The notes under the pieces: generated by a model | Told to the model about the DNA's origin: nothing | What the model saw: only the letters and a program-made list of their open reading frames with translations | Databases searched by the model: none | DNA from: Ichthyophis bannanicus | Lineage: Eukaryota; Chordata; Amphibia; Gymnophiona; Ichthyophiidae | Assembly (NCBI GenBank): GCA_033557465.1 | Contig: CM066043.1 | Location: 109,110,278-109,174,277 of the forward strand | DNA: 64,000 nucleotides | Reading direction: 5' to 3' | Shown: one piece after another, positions 1 to 10,318 of the stretch | How the letters are laid out: every line of letters starts with the position of its first letter | Position numbering within the stretch: the stretch's first letter is position 1 | Translations under genes and position numbers: made by a program

Positions 1-1378
1 GACCCCCCAGCACTAGATCGGGAGGCCACGGCAGAATTGAATCAGTCTTCTACCTCCTCTCCACCTCAACTTGACTCCAATCAGGACGGTCTGGCAGTGG
101 CACCTGTAGGTGCTTCCTCTCCCCGCCTCCTTCCCCAGCAGCACCTCGCAGAGGACCTAGGGGACTCTGCCCATTCTCAGTCTTTTTTTAGGAAAGCCTG
201 AGTCCCTCCATACTAGGTGCAAGCCTTGCATAAGCACACACACAGGTCTGAAGATACAGACTGCCTCGGCTGCTGAACAGGGCGACCTGCCCGGCTCGGA
301 CTCCTCAACCGAGTTCTCAGACTAGGAGTCCAATGGGAACACCTCCCCGAGACCCATACTCATCAGGATCTCCCGTCGGACCCCTCCCCGCCCCCCGTTT
401 CAGCAGTGCTCGTCACTTGAGGACACCACCTTCCTGGTGTTCGTCTGGGATATGACATGGACTCTTAACCTGGAGGAGGACCCTCGAGCCGATGAACTCT
501 ACATTCTTCAGTACGAGTCCCTGCCTAGGGAGTCTCTCATTGTCCTGGTCCCTCCCGTTCTGTTTTGGCTGCTGCTCCACATGTGGGAGGCACCCGCCTC
601 TGTCCCCATTGTGAGTAAGCGCCTCGACACTAGGTACAAGGTACAACGTGGCCCTGGGTTCAGAAAGACCCAGCTCCCCCACACCTCCATGATGGTGGAG
701 TCAGCCATGAGGAAACAGAAGAGCCCGAAGTCGCACTTGTCGTTCCGCCCCCCCCCCCCCCCGGGCCGGGATTCGAGAGCCCTTGATGCCCTGGGGTGCA
801 AGGCTTACCAAGACTCCATGCTCTCTTGTCGCATTCAAGCGTACCAACTTTACATGGGCATGTTCTTACGCGACTTGGCCAAGGAGCTCCGAGGTTTCTT
901 CGTGGGCCTCGAGTGTGAGCCTCTCAATAGGCTCAGTGCCCTGTTGAAGTCGGTCGCAGATTGCTCCAAATACCTCTCACGAGCTGCCTACGATGGATTT
1001 GAGTCATCGGCTGTAGTGATGGCCGCGGGCATCAGGACCCGCCGCTAGGTATGGCTCCAATCGTCAGATTTGGAGCAATGGGTGCAGGAAAAACTCCTGG
1101 ACGTCCTCTACCTCGGCGAGCAGCTCTTTGGCAAGCCGATGGAGGATAAAGCCGCGGAGATAGAGACTGAGTTCGTCACCAGAACTAGTCTCTCGTGCAA
1201 GACCTCCACCTTTCCCCGGAAAAAGCAACAGACCAAAAAGCCTTTCTTCCCAAGAAGGTTCTTCAGTAGCCGACTATCCCCTTGACGACCACTCCAGCAC
1301 AGGGTAAGTCCGGCCAGGGGCATCGCAAGCCGAAAGGGCCCAAACCCAGCTCCTCCACAACTCGCACAGGGGTTTTGA
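1..1378 (+). pseudogene. DIRS-A gag remnant (A0)
   Basis: This is the degenerate gag-like ORF1 of A0. An open stretch at 437-1048 matches the conserved central gag block of A1 and A3. It has the LLLHMWEAPAS segment, the PGFRKTQLPH segment, a basic stretch and the YMGMFLRDLAKEL helix. The match resumes at 1070-1285 with the KLLDVLYLGEQLFGKP block and a lysine-rich tail. The frame ends in a GGGF-like tail with TGA at 1376-1378, as in the better copies. DIRS Gag is assumed to package the RNA. The frame is broken several times, including at a long C run near 751. Confidence 0.75.
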
Positions 1379-3262
1379 CGCCATTGGCATAGACTCTCGC
1401 CCTCCGGCAGCGCAGCAGCCAGTGGGGGGATGACTGTCTTCTTTCACCTCTCTGTGGGCTTCCTTCACCTCAGACACCTGGGTTCTCCAAGTCATCCGAG
1501 ACAGCTATTGCCTTTGCCTCGACAGGCTTCCACCTCCCTTCTCCCCGGCAGAGCCTCCTTGACTCCTCGCACACCAGGTGTTCCGCAGCGGGAACTGGTC
1601 TGTCTCCTAACCCAACAGGCAGTCGAGAGGGTCCCTCTGCACCTTTGAGGTCAGGGCTTCTATTCCCAGTACTTCCTCATCCTGAAGATGATTGGGGGGG
1701 GGGGGGATCTGCATCCCATCCTCGACCTCTGAAAGTTAAACAAGTTCTTGGTACGGGAGAAATTCAAGATGTTGTCCCTTGGCGTTCTGCTGCCCTTCCT
1801 CCGGCAGGGTTATGCCCACATCTTAATCCACCCCTTGCACAGGCAGTACCTCCACTTTGGGGTGCAGGGAGAGCACTTCCAGTACAGGTTGCTCCCCTTT
1901 GGTCTTGCGTCCGCCTGACGGGTCTTCACAAAATGCCTCTCCGCAGTCACTGCCTGTCAGGCGTCCGGGCGTACCGGTCTTTCCCTACCTCTTTGACTGG
2001 CTCGTTACGGGATCCTCGGTCAAGGAAACCCGGTGAGCGACGTCGCGTAAATCCTTCTGTTGGAAGGCCTGGGGTTCTTGGTCAGCTACCCAAAGTCCCA
2101 CCTTGAGCCAGTGCAGGCCTTAGAGTTCATCGGGGCATGCCTCGATACTCAGCGGGCGGCTGCATTTGTGCCAGTGGATCATTGCGACCGCCTTGGAGCT
2201 CTGGTGACTCTGGTCCAAAGCACCCCCCCCCCCCCCCGAGGTTACAGCTCGGACTATGTTATGCCTCCTGGGCCACATGGCCTCTACGGTCCATGTGATT
2301 CCCCCATGCTAGACTACACATGCGGACAGCTCAGTGGTACCTCAGCACCTAGTGGAGCTCATCCATCGGTCACCTCAGGGACCCCGTCAAGGTCTTCCCC
2401 GACTTTTGTTTGTCCCTGAACTGGTGGTAAAACCCCTGCAAGCTCCTCTGGGGATTGCTCTTCCAGGCTCCAGAGCACGACATGGTGCCAACAACAGATG
2501 CTTCCTTGTTAGGGTGGGGAGCCCACTGCGGGGTGTGGTGCATGTAGGGGCAATGGTCGCCTGAGGAGTCTCAGCAGCAGATGAACTTGTTCGAATTCCG
2601 GGCGATTCGGTAGGCCCTGAGGGCCTTCGAGGACCACCTCAAGGGGCTGTCGGTACTCATGCAGACCGACAATCACATGGCAATGTTCTACGTCAGCAAG
2701 GGGGGGGGTATCAGATAGCGCTCCCTCTGACGGGAAGTGGTGGTCCTCCTGCTCCTTCGCTGTCTGTCAGGGAATGTCCCTCAGGGTGGCCTACCTTTCG
2801 GGCCAGGAGAATGTCGTAGCGGACCGGCTCAGCAGGATCCTTCGCCCTCACGAGTGGCAGCTGGATCCAGGAGTAGCGGACTGGCTGTTTCTTCGGTGGG
2901 GGACTCTGGCGATAGACCTATTCTAGAGTCCACAGAACGCACAGCTCCTCTGCTTTTGCGGGCCGGTACCACACCCGAGCAGGGAGAGTCCGGATGCATT
3001 CCTTCTGAGCCGGTCCTCCGGGCCTGCTCTATGCATTCCCTCCCATTCCTCTTATTGTGAGGACCCTTCTCAAAGTTCAGCGGGACCGGGCATTGGTGAT
3101 CCTCGTAGCCCCCACGTGGCCTCGGCAGCCCTAGTTCCGCTTCTGCTCCGGCTATCGGCAGAGCATCCTGTTCCCCTGGGCTTTGTCCCGGATCTGCTAA
3201 CGCAGGAGGAGGGATGGGTGCAGCACCCAAACCTAGTTTCTTATCCCTCACGGCCTGACGGC
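1379..3262 (+). pseudogene. DIRS-A RT-RNase H-methylase remnant (A0)
   Basis: This is a decayed polymerase ORF. The nucleotides around 1790-1960 align with the RT fingers and palm of A1. About 40 nt that would encode motif A (the SLDLKDAY segment) are missing near 1806, which alone would abolish polymerization. An RNase H trace lies around 2490-2880, with a TDNH variant of the TDNQ motif and a QQ-to-SK disruption in the following YVNKQ motif. A methylase-like tail (LVAPTWPRQP-type, with an internal stop) covers about 3020-3180. Long G and C runs mark slippage sites. Confidence 0.7.
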
Positions 3263-4316
3263 TGAATGGCTCTCCCTAGCTTTGCTGGCTCTCCTGGAGG
3301 AGGTCCTCCTCGCGTCTAGGAAGGACTCATCTAGATGAGCCTACGCCTTCAACTGGCGGCGCTTCTCAGTCTGGTGTTCAGGGCTCTAGATTGAGCCATT
3401 CTAATTGAGCCATTCTAGTGTCCTACTCGATGGGTCCTTCAGTACTTCCTCCATCTCTCAAAGGAAGGTCTGAAGTCGAACTCCATCAGGGTACACTTGA
3501 GCACCATCTTGGTGAACCACCTCCCCATCGAGGGAAAGCCCCTCTCGGGGCAGCCATTGGTCTCCCGCTTTATGTGGGGGTCTCTTGCTATTGAAGCAGC
3601 CCATATGGCCTCCCCTGGCGGAATGGGACCTGAACGTGGTGCTCATGCTGCTTACACGTCCACCCTTCGAGCCGATAGCAACGTGCTTGCTAAGGCATCT
3701 ATCCTGGAAGGTGGTCTTCCTGGTGGTGCTGACCTCAGTCCGCCAAGTTAGTGAGCTCCAGGTTCTCATTGCTGATGCTCCTTACACCAGGTTCTATAGG
3801 AATAGGGTGGTCCTTCGGACCCACCCCAAATTCCTGTCTAAGGTTGTCTCGGATTTTCATCTCAACCAGGAGAGAGTCCTTCCGACTTTCTTCCTGAGAC
3901 CCCACGCTGACCAGGCGTCTGTGGCTTTTCACACCCTCAACTGCAGAAGGGCTCTCACCTTCTACTTGCAGCACACTCAGGATCATCGCAAGTCTGGCCG
4001 ACTCTTTGTGACCTTTGATCCCAATTGACTGGGACAGGCATTTACCAAATGCACCCTTTCTATTTGTGTGGCGGACTGCATCGCCTTCGCTCACACGAAG
4101 GCGGGTGCCCCGTTAGATCGTCAAGTCACTGCGCATGGGGTCCAGGCCAAAGCAGCCTCAGTGGCCTCGCTGCGCTCCATGCCCCTGATGGGCATTTGCC
4201 GAGCGGCGACCTGGTCTTACACGAATACCTTTGCTGCACACTACTGCCTGGAGAGGGAGTCCCGCCGTGACAGCGCCTTCGGCCAGGCTGTACTCTGTAA
4301 TCTGTTCCGGGTATAA
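3245..4316 (+). pseudogene. DIRS-A tyrosine recombinase remnant (A0)
   Basis: This is a broken recombinase gene. Readable stretches at 3585-4028 and 4068-4316 carry the family landmarks: EWDLNVVL, an LTSVRQVSEL segment in place of the usual LTSARRVSEL, VTAHGVQAKAASVA, ICRAATW and the terminal FAAHYCLERESRRDSAF. The change of ARR to VRQ affects the first catalytic arginine region. The HY that probably includes the tyrosine nucleophile is retained. The frame ends at TAA 4314-4316. It is inactive through frameshifts. Confidence 0.8.
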
Positions 4317-4465
4317 GTAACTTCTGCCCTCCGACCCTTCTTCATGGCTACCGAGGGCTTTGCCTCGGGGACCCGAGGATGGGCTCCTTCGGGCATCGGT
4401 TTCTGCTCACGACCTCGCAGAGGCGTTTTTTGGTTACAGGTTTGGTAGCTTGTAGCTGGGGAGTC

Positions 4466-4560
4466 GCATAAGTTAAGACTGGCTTCCTGCTTGTTCCTGG
4501 AGACAGTGTAGTTACTCACCTGTAACAGGTGTTCTCCAGGGACAGCAGGAATCAGTCCTC
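4466..4560 (+). repeat. DIRS-A internal complementary region (A0)
   Basis: The segment reads as the complement of an A-type left end (AGACTGGCTTCCTGCTTG then TTCCTGGAGA) joined directly to the complement of an A-type right end (AGTTACTCACCTGTAACAGG then TGTTCTCCAGG). In DIRS elements this internal copy is thought to template completion of both ends during circle formation. It is diverged relative to the ICRs at 10141 and 52756. Confidence 0.75.
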
Positions 4561-4642
4561 GCTACCCTCCCACCTACCCTGATGAGTTGTTGGATTTTTG
4601 TCCTTCCTTTGCCATCTGCTTGGTAGGGCTCGAGCTAAGGGG

Positions 4643-4785
4643 CCTGACTGAGCAAGATGGCACCCTTGGGCGGGAAGAGGACCATGCATACGTGGCAGCA
4701 ATCACAAAGGCTTTCTTTGAGAGCTGGGGAATTGCTCTGCACGGGCTCCGTCGGTGCAAACGTCACCCATAAGTGAGGACTGATT
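4643..4785 (+). repeat. DIRS-A right terminal repeat of A0, cut by A1
   Basis: It starts in the conserved CTGAGCAAGATGGCACC segment and runs to AAGTGAGGACTGATT, where the A1 left end begins. The missing tip (CCTGCTGTCCTTGGAGAAC onward, through the CAGGTGAGTAACT-like end) is found at 10508-10552, immediately after A1. This proves the order of insertion. Confidence 0.85.
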
Positions 4786-5182
4786 CTCCAGGACCAAGCA
4801 GGAAGTCAGTCCTCACATATGGGTGACATCGGCGCCGACGGAGCCCTCGCGAAGCAATTTCCCCAGCTTTCAAAGAAAGCCTTTGGGAATTGCAGCGCGC
4901 ATGCGCGGTCCCCTTCCCGCCCAAGGGTGCCATCTTGCTCAGTCGTCTTTTTTCCGCGGAGCCCTACAGACGCTGTTTGTGATCGCCGCTGAAAAAGTTG
5001 ATTTTATTTACTATTCTTTTCTCGGTTCGACGCCAGATCCTTTTCCCGCCCGGACCCGATACGCCAGTATCGAGTCCGTTCGTTATTTTTCGGTTTTTGT
5101 CCTTCGTGATTAGCGTTCGCCATTTTTTCTTTTTTCACTGGCAGCCCTGCCTTTTGACCTCGCAGGGGCCCTTTTTCCCCGA
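4786..5182 (+). repeat. A1 left terminal repeat and 5' leader
   Basis: Positions 4786 to about 4942 are complementary to the right terminal repeat at about 10319-10482. The rest is a T-rich leader that includes the TTTTCCGCGGAGCCC segment shared by families A and B. No open frame of note is seen before the gag ATG at 5183. Confidence 0.8.
4896..4937 (+). promoter_or_regulatory. Probable TATA-less promoter module of A1 (NRF1, E2F and YY1-like sites)
   Basis: Three motifs lie in a row: CGCGCATGCGCG at 4896-4907 (exact NRF1-type palindrome), TTCCCGCC at 4914-4921 (E2F-type) and GCCATCTTG at 4929-4937 (reverse of the YY1 core AAGATGGC). This trio is typical of TATA-less vertebrate promoters, and it sits about 250 bases before gag. 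The same module is present in A2 (24607-24648) and A3 (47460-47500), and inverted in the right terminal repeats. Promoter function is inferred. Confidence 0.5.
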
Positions 5183-7086
5183 ATGGCTGCCAGCGGGTTT
5201 AAAAAGTGTGATCGGTGTAAGAAACTTATGTCTTTTACCGACACACATGACTGCTGCCTCCGCTGCCTCGGACCCGATCATGACCCGATGATCTGTGGTC
5301 TGTGTGGCAAAATGTCCTCAAAAGCATTGAGTCGGCAGCATCAAAAAGAACGAATCTTCTCTGACTCCGTGTCCGGCCGGGCCCGGACCTCGTCAGAGGC
5401 TTCGATGTCCCGGGATTCCGGTCTTGAGCATCGTCGGAGTTCCTCTGAGCGGGGTTCTCCTGCCTGGGAACATCATAGGAAGAAGAAACCTGCGAGGGTG
5501 GCGTCGGTGGACGCTCCTGGTTCCTCGAGGGCCAGGTCGCATAGCCCCGATAACCGTCCCGGGTCCTCAGAGTCGGAGAGGCCTTCGAAACATCCTCGTC
5601 TCGAGATGGAGTCTCCTGGACACGTGAGTACTGTAGTCCTCGTGGACTCGCCTCCGAAGGAGCCGACGTCGGGCCCGACGCCGTCGGGGCCCGAGTCGGG
5701 GGCTGCTGGGTCTCCTGAGCTCGGACTCAGGTTGACGGCCTTGGAGAGCAGTTTCGCTGCCTTCATGGACAGCAGCGGGCATTGATCGCTGGCCTTGCCG
5801 GTGCATCTGCCCCGACCACCGGGACGTCCAAGTCGATCCCGGAGACCGAGCCGATCCTCGAGTCCATGCGAGCTCGTGTCGATCCTCGGTCACGGTCTCC
5901 CTCGGCCTACCGTTCGGGACCGAGGTCGTCGACGCCGGTCGGGGCGGAGGGCATCGGTGCCCACCCGACCGGAGCCGTTCGATTCCTCCACCTAGGAGTC
6001 GGGCTGGGAGACGGAGGACGAAGAGTCCCCAGGTACTTTTCGGACTCGGTGCGTCCCATCGGACTCGCCCGAGTCTGAACCTCGGAGACGGTCCCCCCCG
6101 GAGGACACCCGGTTCTCGGACTTCGTGCGGGATACGGCCAAGGCCTTGGCATTCCCCACGGATCCTGAGGAGGAGCCGAAGAGCTCGATGTCCTCCAGTA
6201 TGACTCTCCCCCGAAGGAGGCCTTTACTGTACCGGTTCCTCCGATGCTGGAGCGACTTCTCTTCCGCATATGGGAGAGCCCGGCGTCGGCACCGGTGTTA
6301 AGCAAGCGGGTCGATTCCATTTATCGAGTCCGCAAGAGCCCCGGGTTCCAAAAGGCTCAACTACCGCACCATTCCATGGTGGTGGAATCGGCCATGCATC
6401 GACTCAAGAGTCAGAAGATGCACTCCTCGGTGCCTCCCGGCTGGGAGGCCCGGAACCTGGATGCTCTCGGTAGGAAGTGCTTCCAGGGCTCTATGCTTGC
6501 TTGTCGAGTCCAGACCTATCAGTTCTACATGGGCATGTATCTCCGAGACCTGGCAAAGGAAATTGCCGGGTTCTCTGCTGGTCTCTCCGAGGAACCTTTG
6601 CAGAGGTTCCAGGCCTTGTCCACTGGTATTCGGGAGTGCTCGAAGTTTATCTCTCGAGCAGCCTGCGATGGCTTCGAAGCATCGGCTCGGGTAGCCGGAG
6701 CCGGCATCGGTGCCCACCGACAGGCTTGGCTTCAGTCATCCGACCTCGAGCCATGGGTACAGGACAAGTTTGTCGATGTCCCCTGTAGAGGTGAAAATCT
6801 CTTTGGCAAGCCCATGGCTGAAAAGGCTGCACAGATCGAGACCAAGACTCTTACCAGGACTCGGCTGTCCAGAAAGACCTCTGCCCCTTTTCAGAAGAAG
6901 AAGGGCTCGGGGAAAAAGCCCTTTTACCCGAGGAAGGCGGCTGCCTATAAACACTACCCTCATTATCAGGCCTCAGCAGCTCCCCAACAGGGTCAGCAGG
7001 CCAAGGGGCGGGGTAATGGGTCCCGTAGGCAGCAGGCCCCCAAGCCCACAACACCGGCCCCTGCTCAGCAGGGTGGGGGGTTTTGA
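5183..7086 (+). pseudogene. DIRS-A gag-like ORF1 (A1), frameshifted
   Basis: The ATG at 5183 starts an N-terminal cysteine cluster of the form CxxC, CxxC, H, CxxC (KKCDRCKK, then CCLRCLGPDHD). A Ser/Arg-rich region follows (RARSHSPD). The central helical block reads LLFRIWESPASAPVLSKR and continues through YMGMYLRDLAKEIAGF. A basic, glutamine-rich tail ends in QQGGGF with TGA at 7084-7086. One base is missing near 5767 compared with A2 and A3 (ATGGACAGCAG against ATGGACCAGCAG), and there are further shifts before 6244. Gag of DIRS elements is expected to bind and package element RNA. The polymerase ORF overlaps its last codons. Confidence 0.85.
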
Positions 7087-8964
7087 CTCCATCAGCATAG
7101 CCTCTTCCCCTCCGCTGGTTTCTCTCAGCACAGGAGGCAGGCTGGTCCACTTTGCCCACAGGTGGTCAGCCATCACCTCAGATACCTGGGTGCTTCATAT
7201 AGTTCAGAAAGGCTATCTTCTACACTTTCACCAGGTACCTCCCTCCTACTTTCTAGGGGAGCCTCCAAGACTCCCTCTGCACAGGGACTTACTCCTTCAG
7301 GAGTTAGCAAGTCGTCTTCAGGAACAGGCTGTGGAACCGGTGCCCCACCACCTGAGAGATCACGGCTTTTATTCCAGGTACTTTCTGATACCAAAAAGAA
7401 CAGGAGGCCTCAGACCCATCCTGGACTTGCGAAACCTCAACAAGTTCCTGTCAAGGGAAAAGTTCAAGATGCTTACCCTTGGAATCCTGCTGCCCTACCT
7501 CCAGCAGGGAGACTGGCTATGCTCCTTAGATCTAAAGGATGCCTATACTCACATCCTTATTCATCCAGACCACAGACAATATCTCAGGTTTGTTGTGGGA
7601 GGAAATCATTACCAGTACAGAGTACTGCCCTTTGGCCTATCCTCCGCCCCCAGGGTGTTCACCAAATGCCTAGCAGTGGTGGCGGCCTATCTAAGACTTC
7701 AAGGCCTTTTTGTGTTTCCGTACCTGGACGACTGGCTCATCAGAGCCCAGTCTTCCCAAGAGGCCACTCAGGCCACTCATCGCACTGTGACACTACTCCA
7801 GCACTTAGGATTTGTCATAAACTTCGCAAAGTCCACTTTGCTCCCCTTTCAAAATCTCGAATTCATAGGCGCCAGGTTGAACACACTTCAGGCGCGGGCC
7901 TTCCTGCCTCTAGACAGGGCCCACAGGCTCATGGATCTCGCCAGGCAGTTTCTGAGACTGCTCGGCCATATGGCTTCCACGGTCCATGTGACCCCCAATG
8001 CCCGCCTGAACATGCGACCTGCTCAGTGGTGCCTTCTCACTCAATGGCATCAGGCCACGGGAGCCTGGCGGACTCAGTACAGGTATCTGACCTGCTGGTC
8101 TCTTCTCTGCGGTGATGGCTTCATCTGCCAAACCTGGTACTGGGAGTGGATTTTCAATCTCCTCCGCCTTCTCAGGTGCTGACAACCGATGCTTCTCTCC
8201 TGGGTTGGGGTGCACATTGCCAAGGGACATGTACTCAAGGCCTGTGGACTCCTTGGGAGTCTGCTCAGCAGATAAACTTCCTGGAGCTCAGAGCCATCCG
8301 CCTAGCTCTGAGAGCCTTCTCCCACCTCGCTTCTCACCAGTCTGTGCTGGTCCAGACGGACAATCAAGTTGCAATGTTCTACGTGAACAAACAAGGAGGC
8401 ACAGGCTCCTTCCTTCTCTGTCAGGAGGCACAAAGACTGTGCTCTTGGGCCGTCCTTCACGGCATCCTCCTCATAGCTGTCTATCTCCCAGGTCAAGAAA
8501 ATTACCTGGCAGACAAGCTGAGCAGGATCCTCCAACCCCACGAGTGGAGATTGGATCCGTTGGTGGTTCAGCGGATCTTTCTCAAGTGGGGCCTCCCCAC
8601 ATTGGATCTATTTGCCAGTCCTCTGAACCAGCAGCTTCCCAGATTCTGCTCTCGACAACCGCATCCTCTCCGAGTAGCGGCGGATGCTTTTCTGATTCCA
8701 TGGTCCACAGGCCTCTTGTATGCCTTTCCTCCCCTGCCACTGGTGTCTCAGACACTCTTCAAGGTTCTCAGAGACAGAGCCTCGATGATCCTAGTAGCTC
8801 CCCGGTGGCCGAGACAGCCCTGGTTCCCGCTTCTGATGCAGCTGGCGGTGGACACTCCTCTTCCTCTGGGGTTTCAACCCGATCTCCTGTCACAGGATCA
8901 GGGGACTCTCCTACACCCCAACCTCCGTTCCCTTCATCTGATGGCCTGGCTGCTGAAAGGGTAG
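7016..8964 (+). pseudogene. DIRS-A reverse transcriptase, RNase H and methylase-like ORF2 (A1), frameshifted
   Basis: The likely start is ATG 7016, in the +1 frame and overlapping gag by about 70 nt; the A2 copy uses the same ATG. The RT has motif A SLDLKDAY (7523-7546), LPFGLSSAPRVFTK, and catalytic YLDD (7721-7732). An in-frame loss of 33 nt follows near 7945, and a one-base loss near 8062 shifts the frame. RNase H then appears with LTTDAS (8179-8196) and the TDNQ segment near 8356. The C-terminal domain (LYAFPPLPLV, then ILVAPRWPRQPWFP) is the Dam-like methylase domain known from DIRS elements. It ends at 8964, overlapping the recombinase frame. Confidence 0.88.
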
Positions 8965-10001
8965 TCCTTGCTCCCCTCCTGCTGCCTCGGGAGGTGGAAG
9001 AGGTCGTCTTGGCCTCCAGGCGGCCCTCCACCCGGAAGTCCTACGCTCTTAAGTGGCGTCGGTTCTCTGTGTGGTGTGCTCAGCAGTCTGAGAATCCCTT
9101 CTCCTGCTTGGTGGGAGTGGTCTTGCAATATTTGCTTTTCCTCTCCAATCTGGACCTTAAGTCCAACTCTGTCAGAGTCCACCTCAGTGCTCTCTCTGCG
9201 CATCACGCACCGGTGGATGGCAGGCCTCTTTCCAACCACCCTTTGGTGGCTCGTTTTCTCCGAGGCCTCCTTCTCCTTAAGCCTCCTTTGCGCCCTCCAG
9301 CCCCTGAATGGGATCTGAATGTGGTCTTGCAGTGGATTACCTGTCCGCCCTTTGAACCTATGGCTACCTGCCCTCTTCATTTCCTTTCCTGGAAAACCTT
9401 GTTTTTGGTAGCCCTTACCTCTGCTAGGCGCGTTAGTGAACTGCAGGCCCTAGTGTCTGATCCTCCTTACACTAGGTTCTACAGGAATAGGGTAGTCTTA
9501 CGGACTCACCCTAAGTTTCTTCCAAAAGTGGTTTTTCCTTTTCATCTCAACCAGGAGGTGGTTCTTCCGACCTTCTTTCCCAGGCCGCATACCAGCCGGG
9601 CTGAAATGGTCCTGCATACCCTGGACTGTAGGAGGGCCTTGTCCTTCTACCTTGACCGTACGCGGGAGCATAGGAGGGCTGTTCAGCTCTTCGTTTCTTT
9701 TGACCCCAATAAATTGGGGCTACCTGTCTCCAAGCGTACTTTGTCCATATGGGTCGCTGATTGTATCGCCTGGGCTTATGGGGCAGCCGGCCTCTCGTTG
9801 GAGGGTCGCGTCACGGCTCATCGTGTCAGGGCGAAGGCTGCGTCAGTGGCTCATCTCCGCTCTGTTCCGTTGGCAGACATCTGCCGGGCTGCTACTTGGT
9901 CTTCAAGCCAGACTTTTGCGGCCCATTAGTGCCTGGAGAGGGAGTCCCGCAGGGACAGTGCTTTCGATCAGGCAGTCCTCCATAATCTCTTTGAGGTTTA
10001 G
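8930..10001 (+). pseudogene. DIRS-A tyrosine recombinase (A1) with a stop at the likely catalytic tyrosine
   Basis: The recombinase frame overlaps the end of ORF2; its exact start is unclear, and recognisable sequence begins near 8950 (AAERVVLAPLLL). The N-terminal SAM-like region (RRPSTRKSYALKWRRFSVWC) is followed by a catalytic part with SARRVSEL (arginine near 9423-9431), TAHRVRAKAASVA (H and R at 9819-9830) and ICRAATWSSSQTF. The next residues are A-A-H, then TAG at 9927-9929 where A2 and A3 have TAC (HYCLE). The downstream frame is open to the family stop at 9999-10001. The change removes the predicted nucleophile, so A1 cannot supply integrase activity. Confidence 0.88.
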
Positions 10002-10140
10002 GCAACTCCTACCCTCCGGCCCTGGTGTTGGGCTTCCGGTCGGGGGCGTTTTCAGAGAAGATTCCTTCCTTCTGTGCTACTGAGCTAGAGGGAGCTCATT
10101 TTTCCACTTGAGGTCTCTGGTAGCCTTAAGCTAGGGAGTC

Positions 10141-10238
10141 CCATATGTGAGGACTGACTTCCTGCTTGGTCCTGGAGAAAGAGTAGTTACTCACCTGTAA
10201 CAGGTGTTCTCCAGGAGCAGCAGGAATCAGTCCTCACA
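10141..10238 (+). repeat. A1 internal complementary region (fused complements of both ends)
   Basis: Positions 10141 to about 10179 are the exact complement of the A1 left end (4786 onward, CTCCAGGACCAAGCAGG and beyond). Positions about 10178-10238 are the complement of the A1 right end (10449-10507), including the AGTTACTCACCTGTAACAGG block. The two halves meet at AAAG, which fixes the circle junction as TTT followed by CTCC. This is the diagnostic DIRS feature. Confidence 0.9.
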
Positions 10239-10318
10239 ACCCTCCCTCCTCCCCTTGGAGTTGCAGTCCTATCATTTCGTTTTTGCTAATTTTTTTGCTG
10301 TCTTTTAGCTATGTCATC

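Larger units (their letters stand above)
1..4785 (+). mobile_element. DIRS-A element A0, old copy, left part; its right tip lies at 10508-10552
   Basis: This is a decayed family A DIRS element whose left end lies outside the window. In order it keeps gag, RT, RNase H, methylase and recombinase remnants, an ICR near 4466-4560 and most of its right terminal repeat (4643-4785). The tip of that repeat is displaced to 10508-10552 because A1 inserted inside it. The sequence is clearly more diverged from A1, A2 and A3 than those are from one another. It carries many frameshifts and homopolymer runs (C run near 751, G run near 1687, C run near 2221, G run near 2701), so it is an early insertion and cannot be active. 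Confidence 0.85.

Noticed and set aside
5473..5893. Long antisense open frames over gag (minus strand, also at 47909-48889)
   Set aside because: They mirror the GC-rich, TCG-repetitive gag codons, differ between copies and match no known protein. They are reading-frame shadows.
8112..8930. 605-codon open frame that seems to start far upstream of the recombinase
   Set aside because: The first 270 codons are RNase H/methylase sequence read in the wrong frame. The recombinase proper starts near 8950. The same holds for 28559-29625 and 51062-51540.
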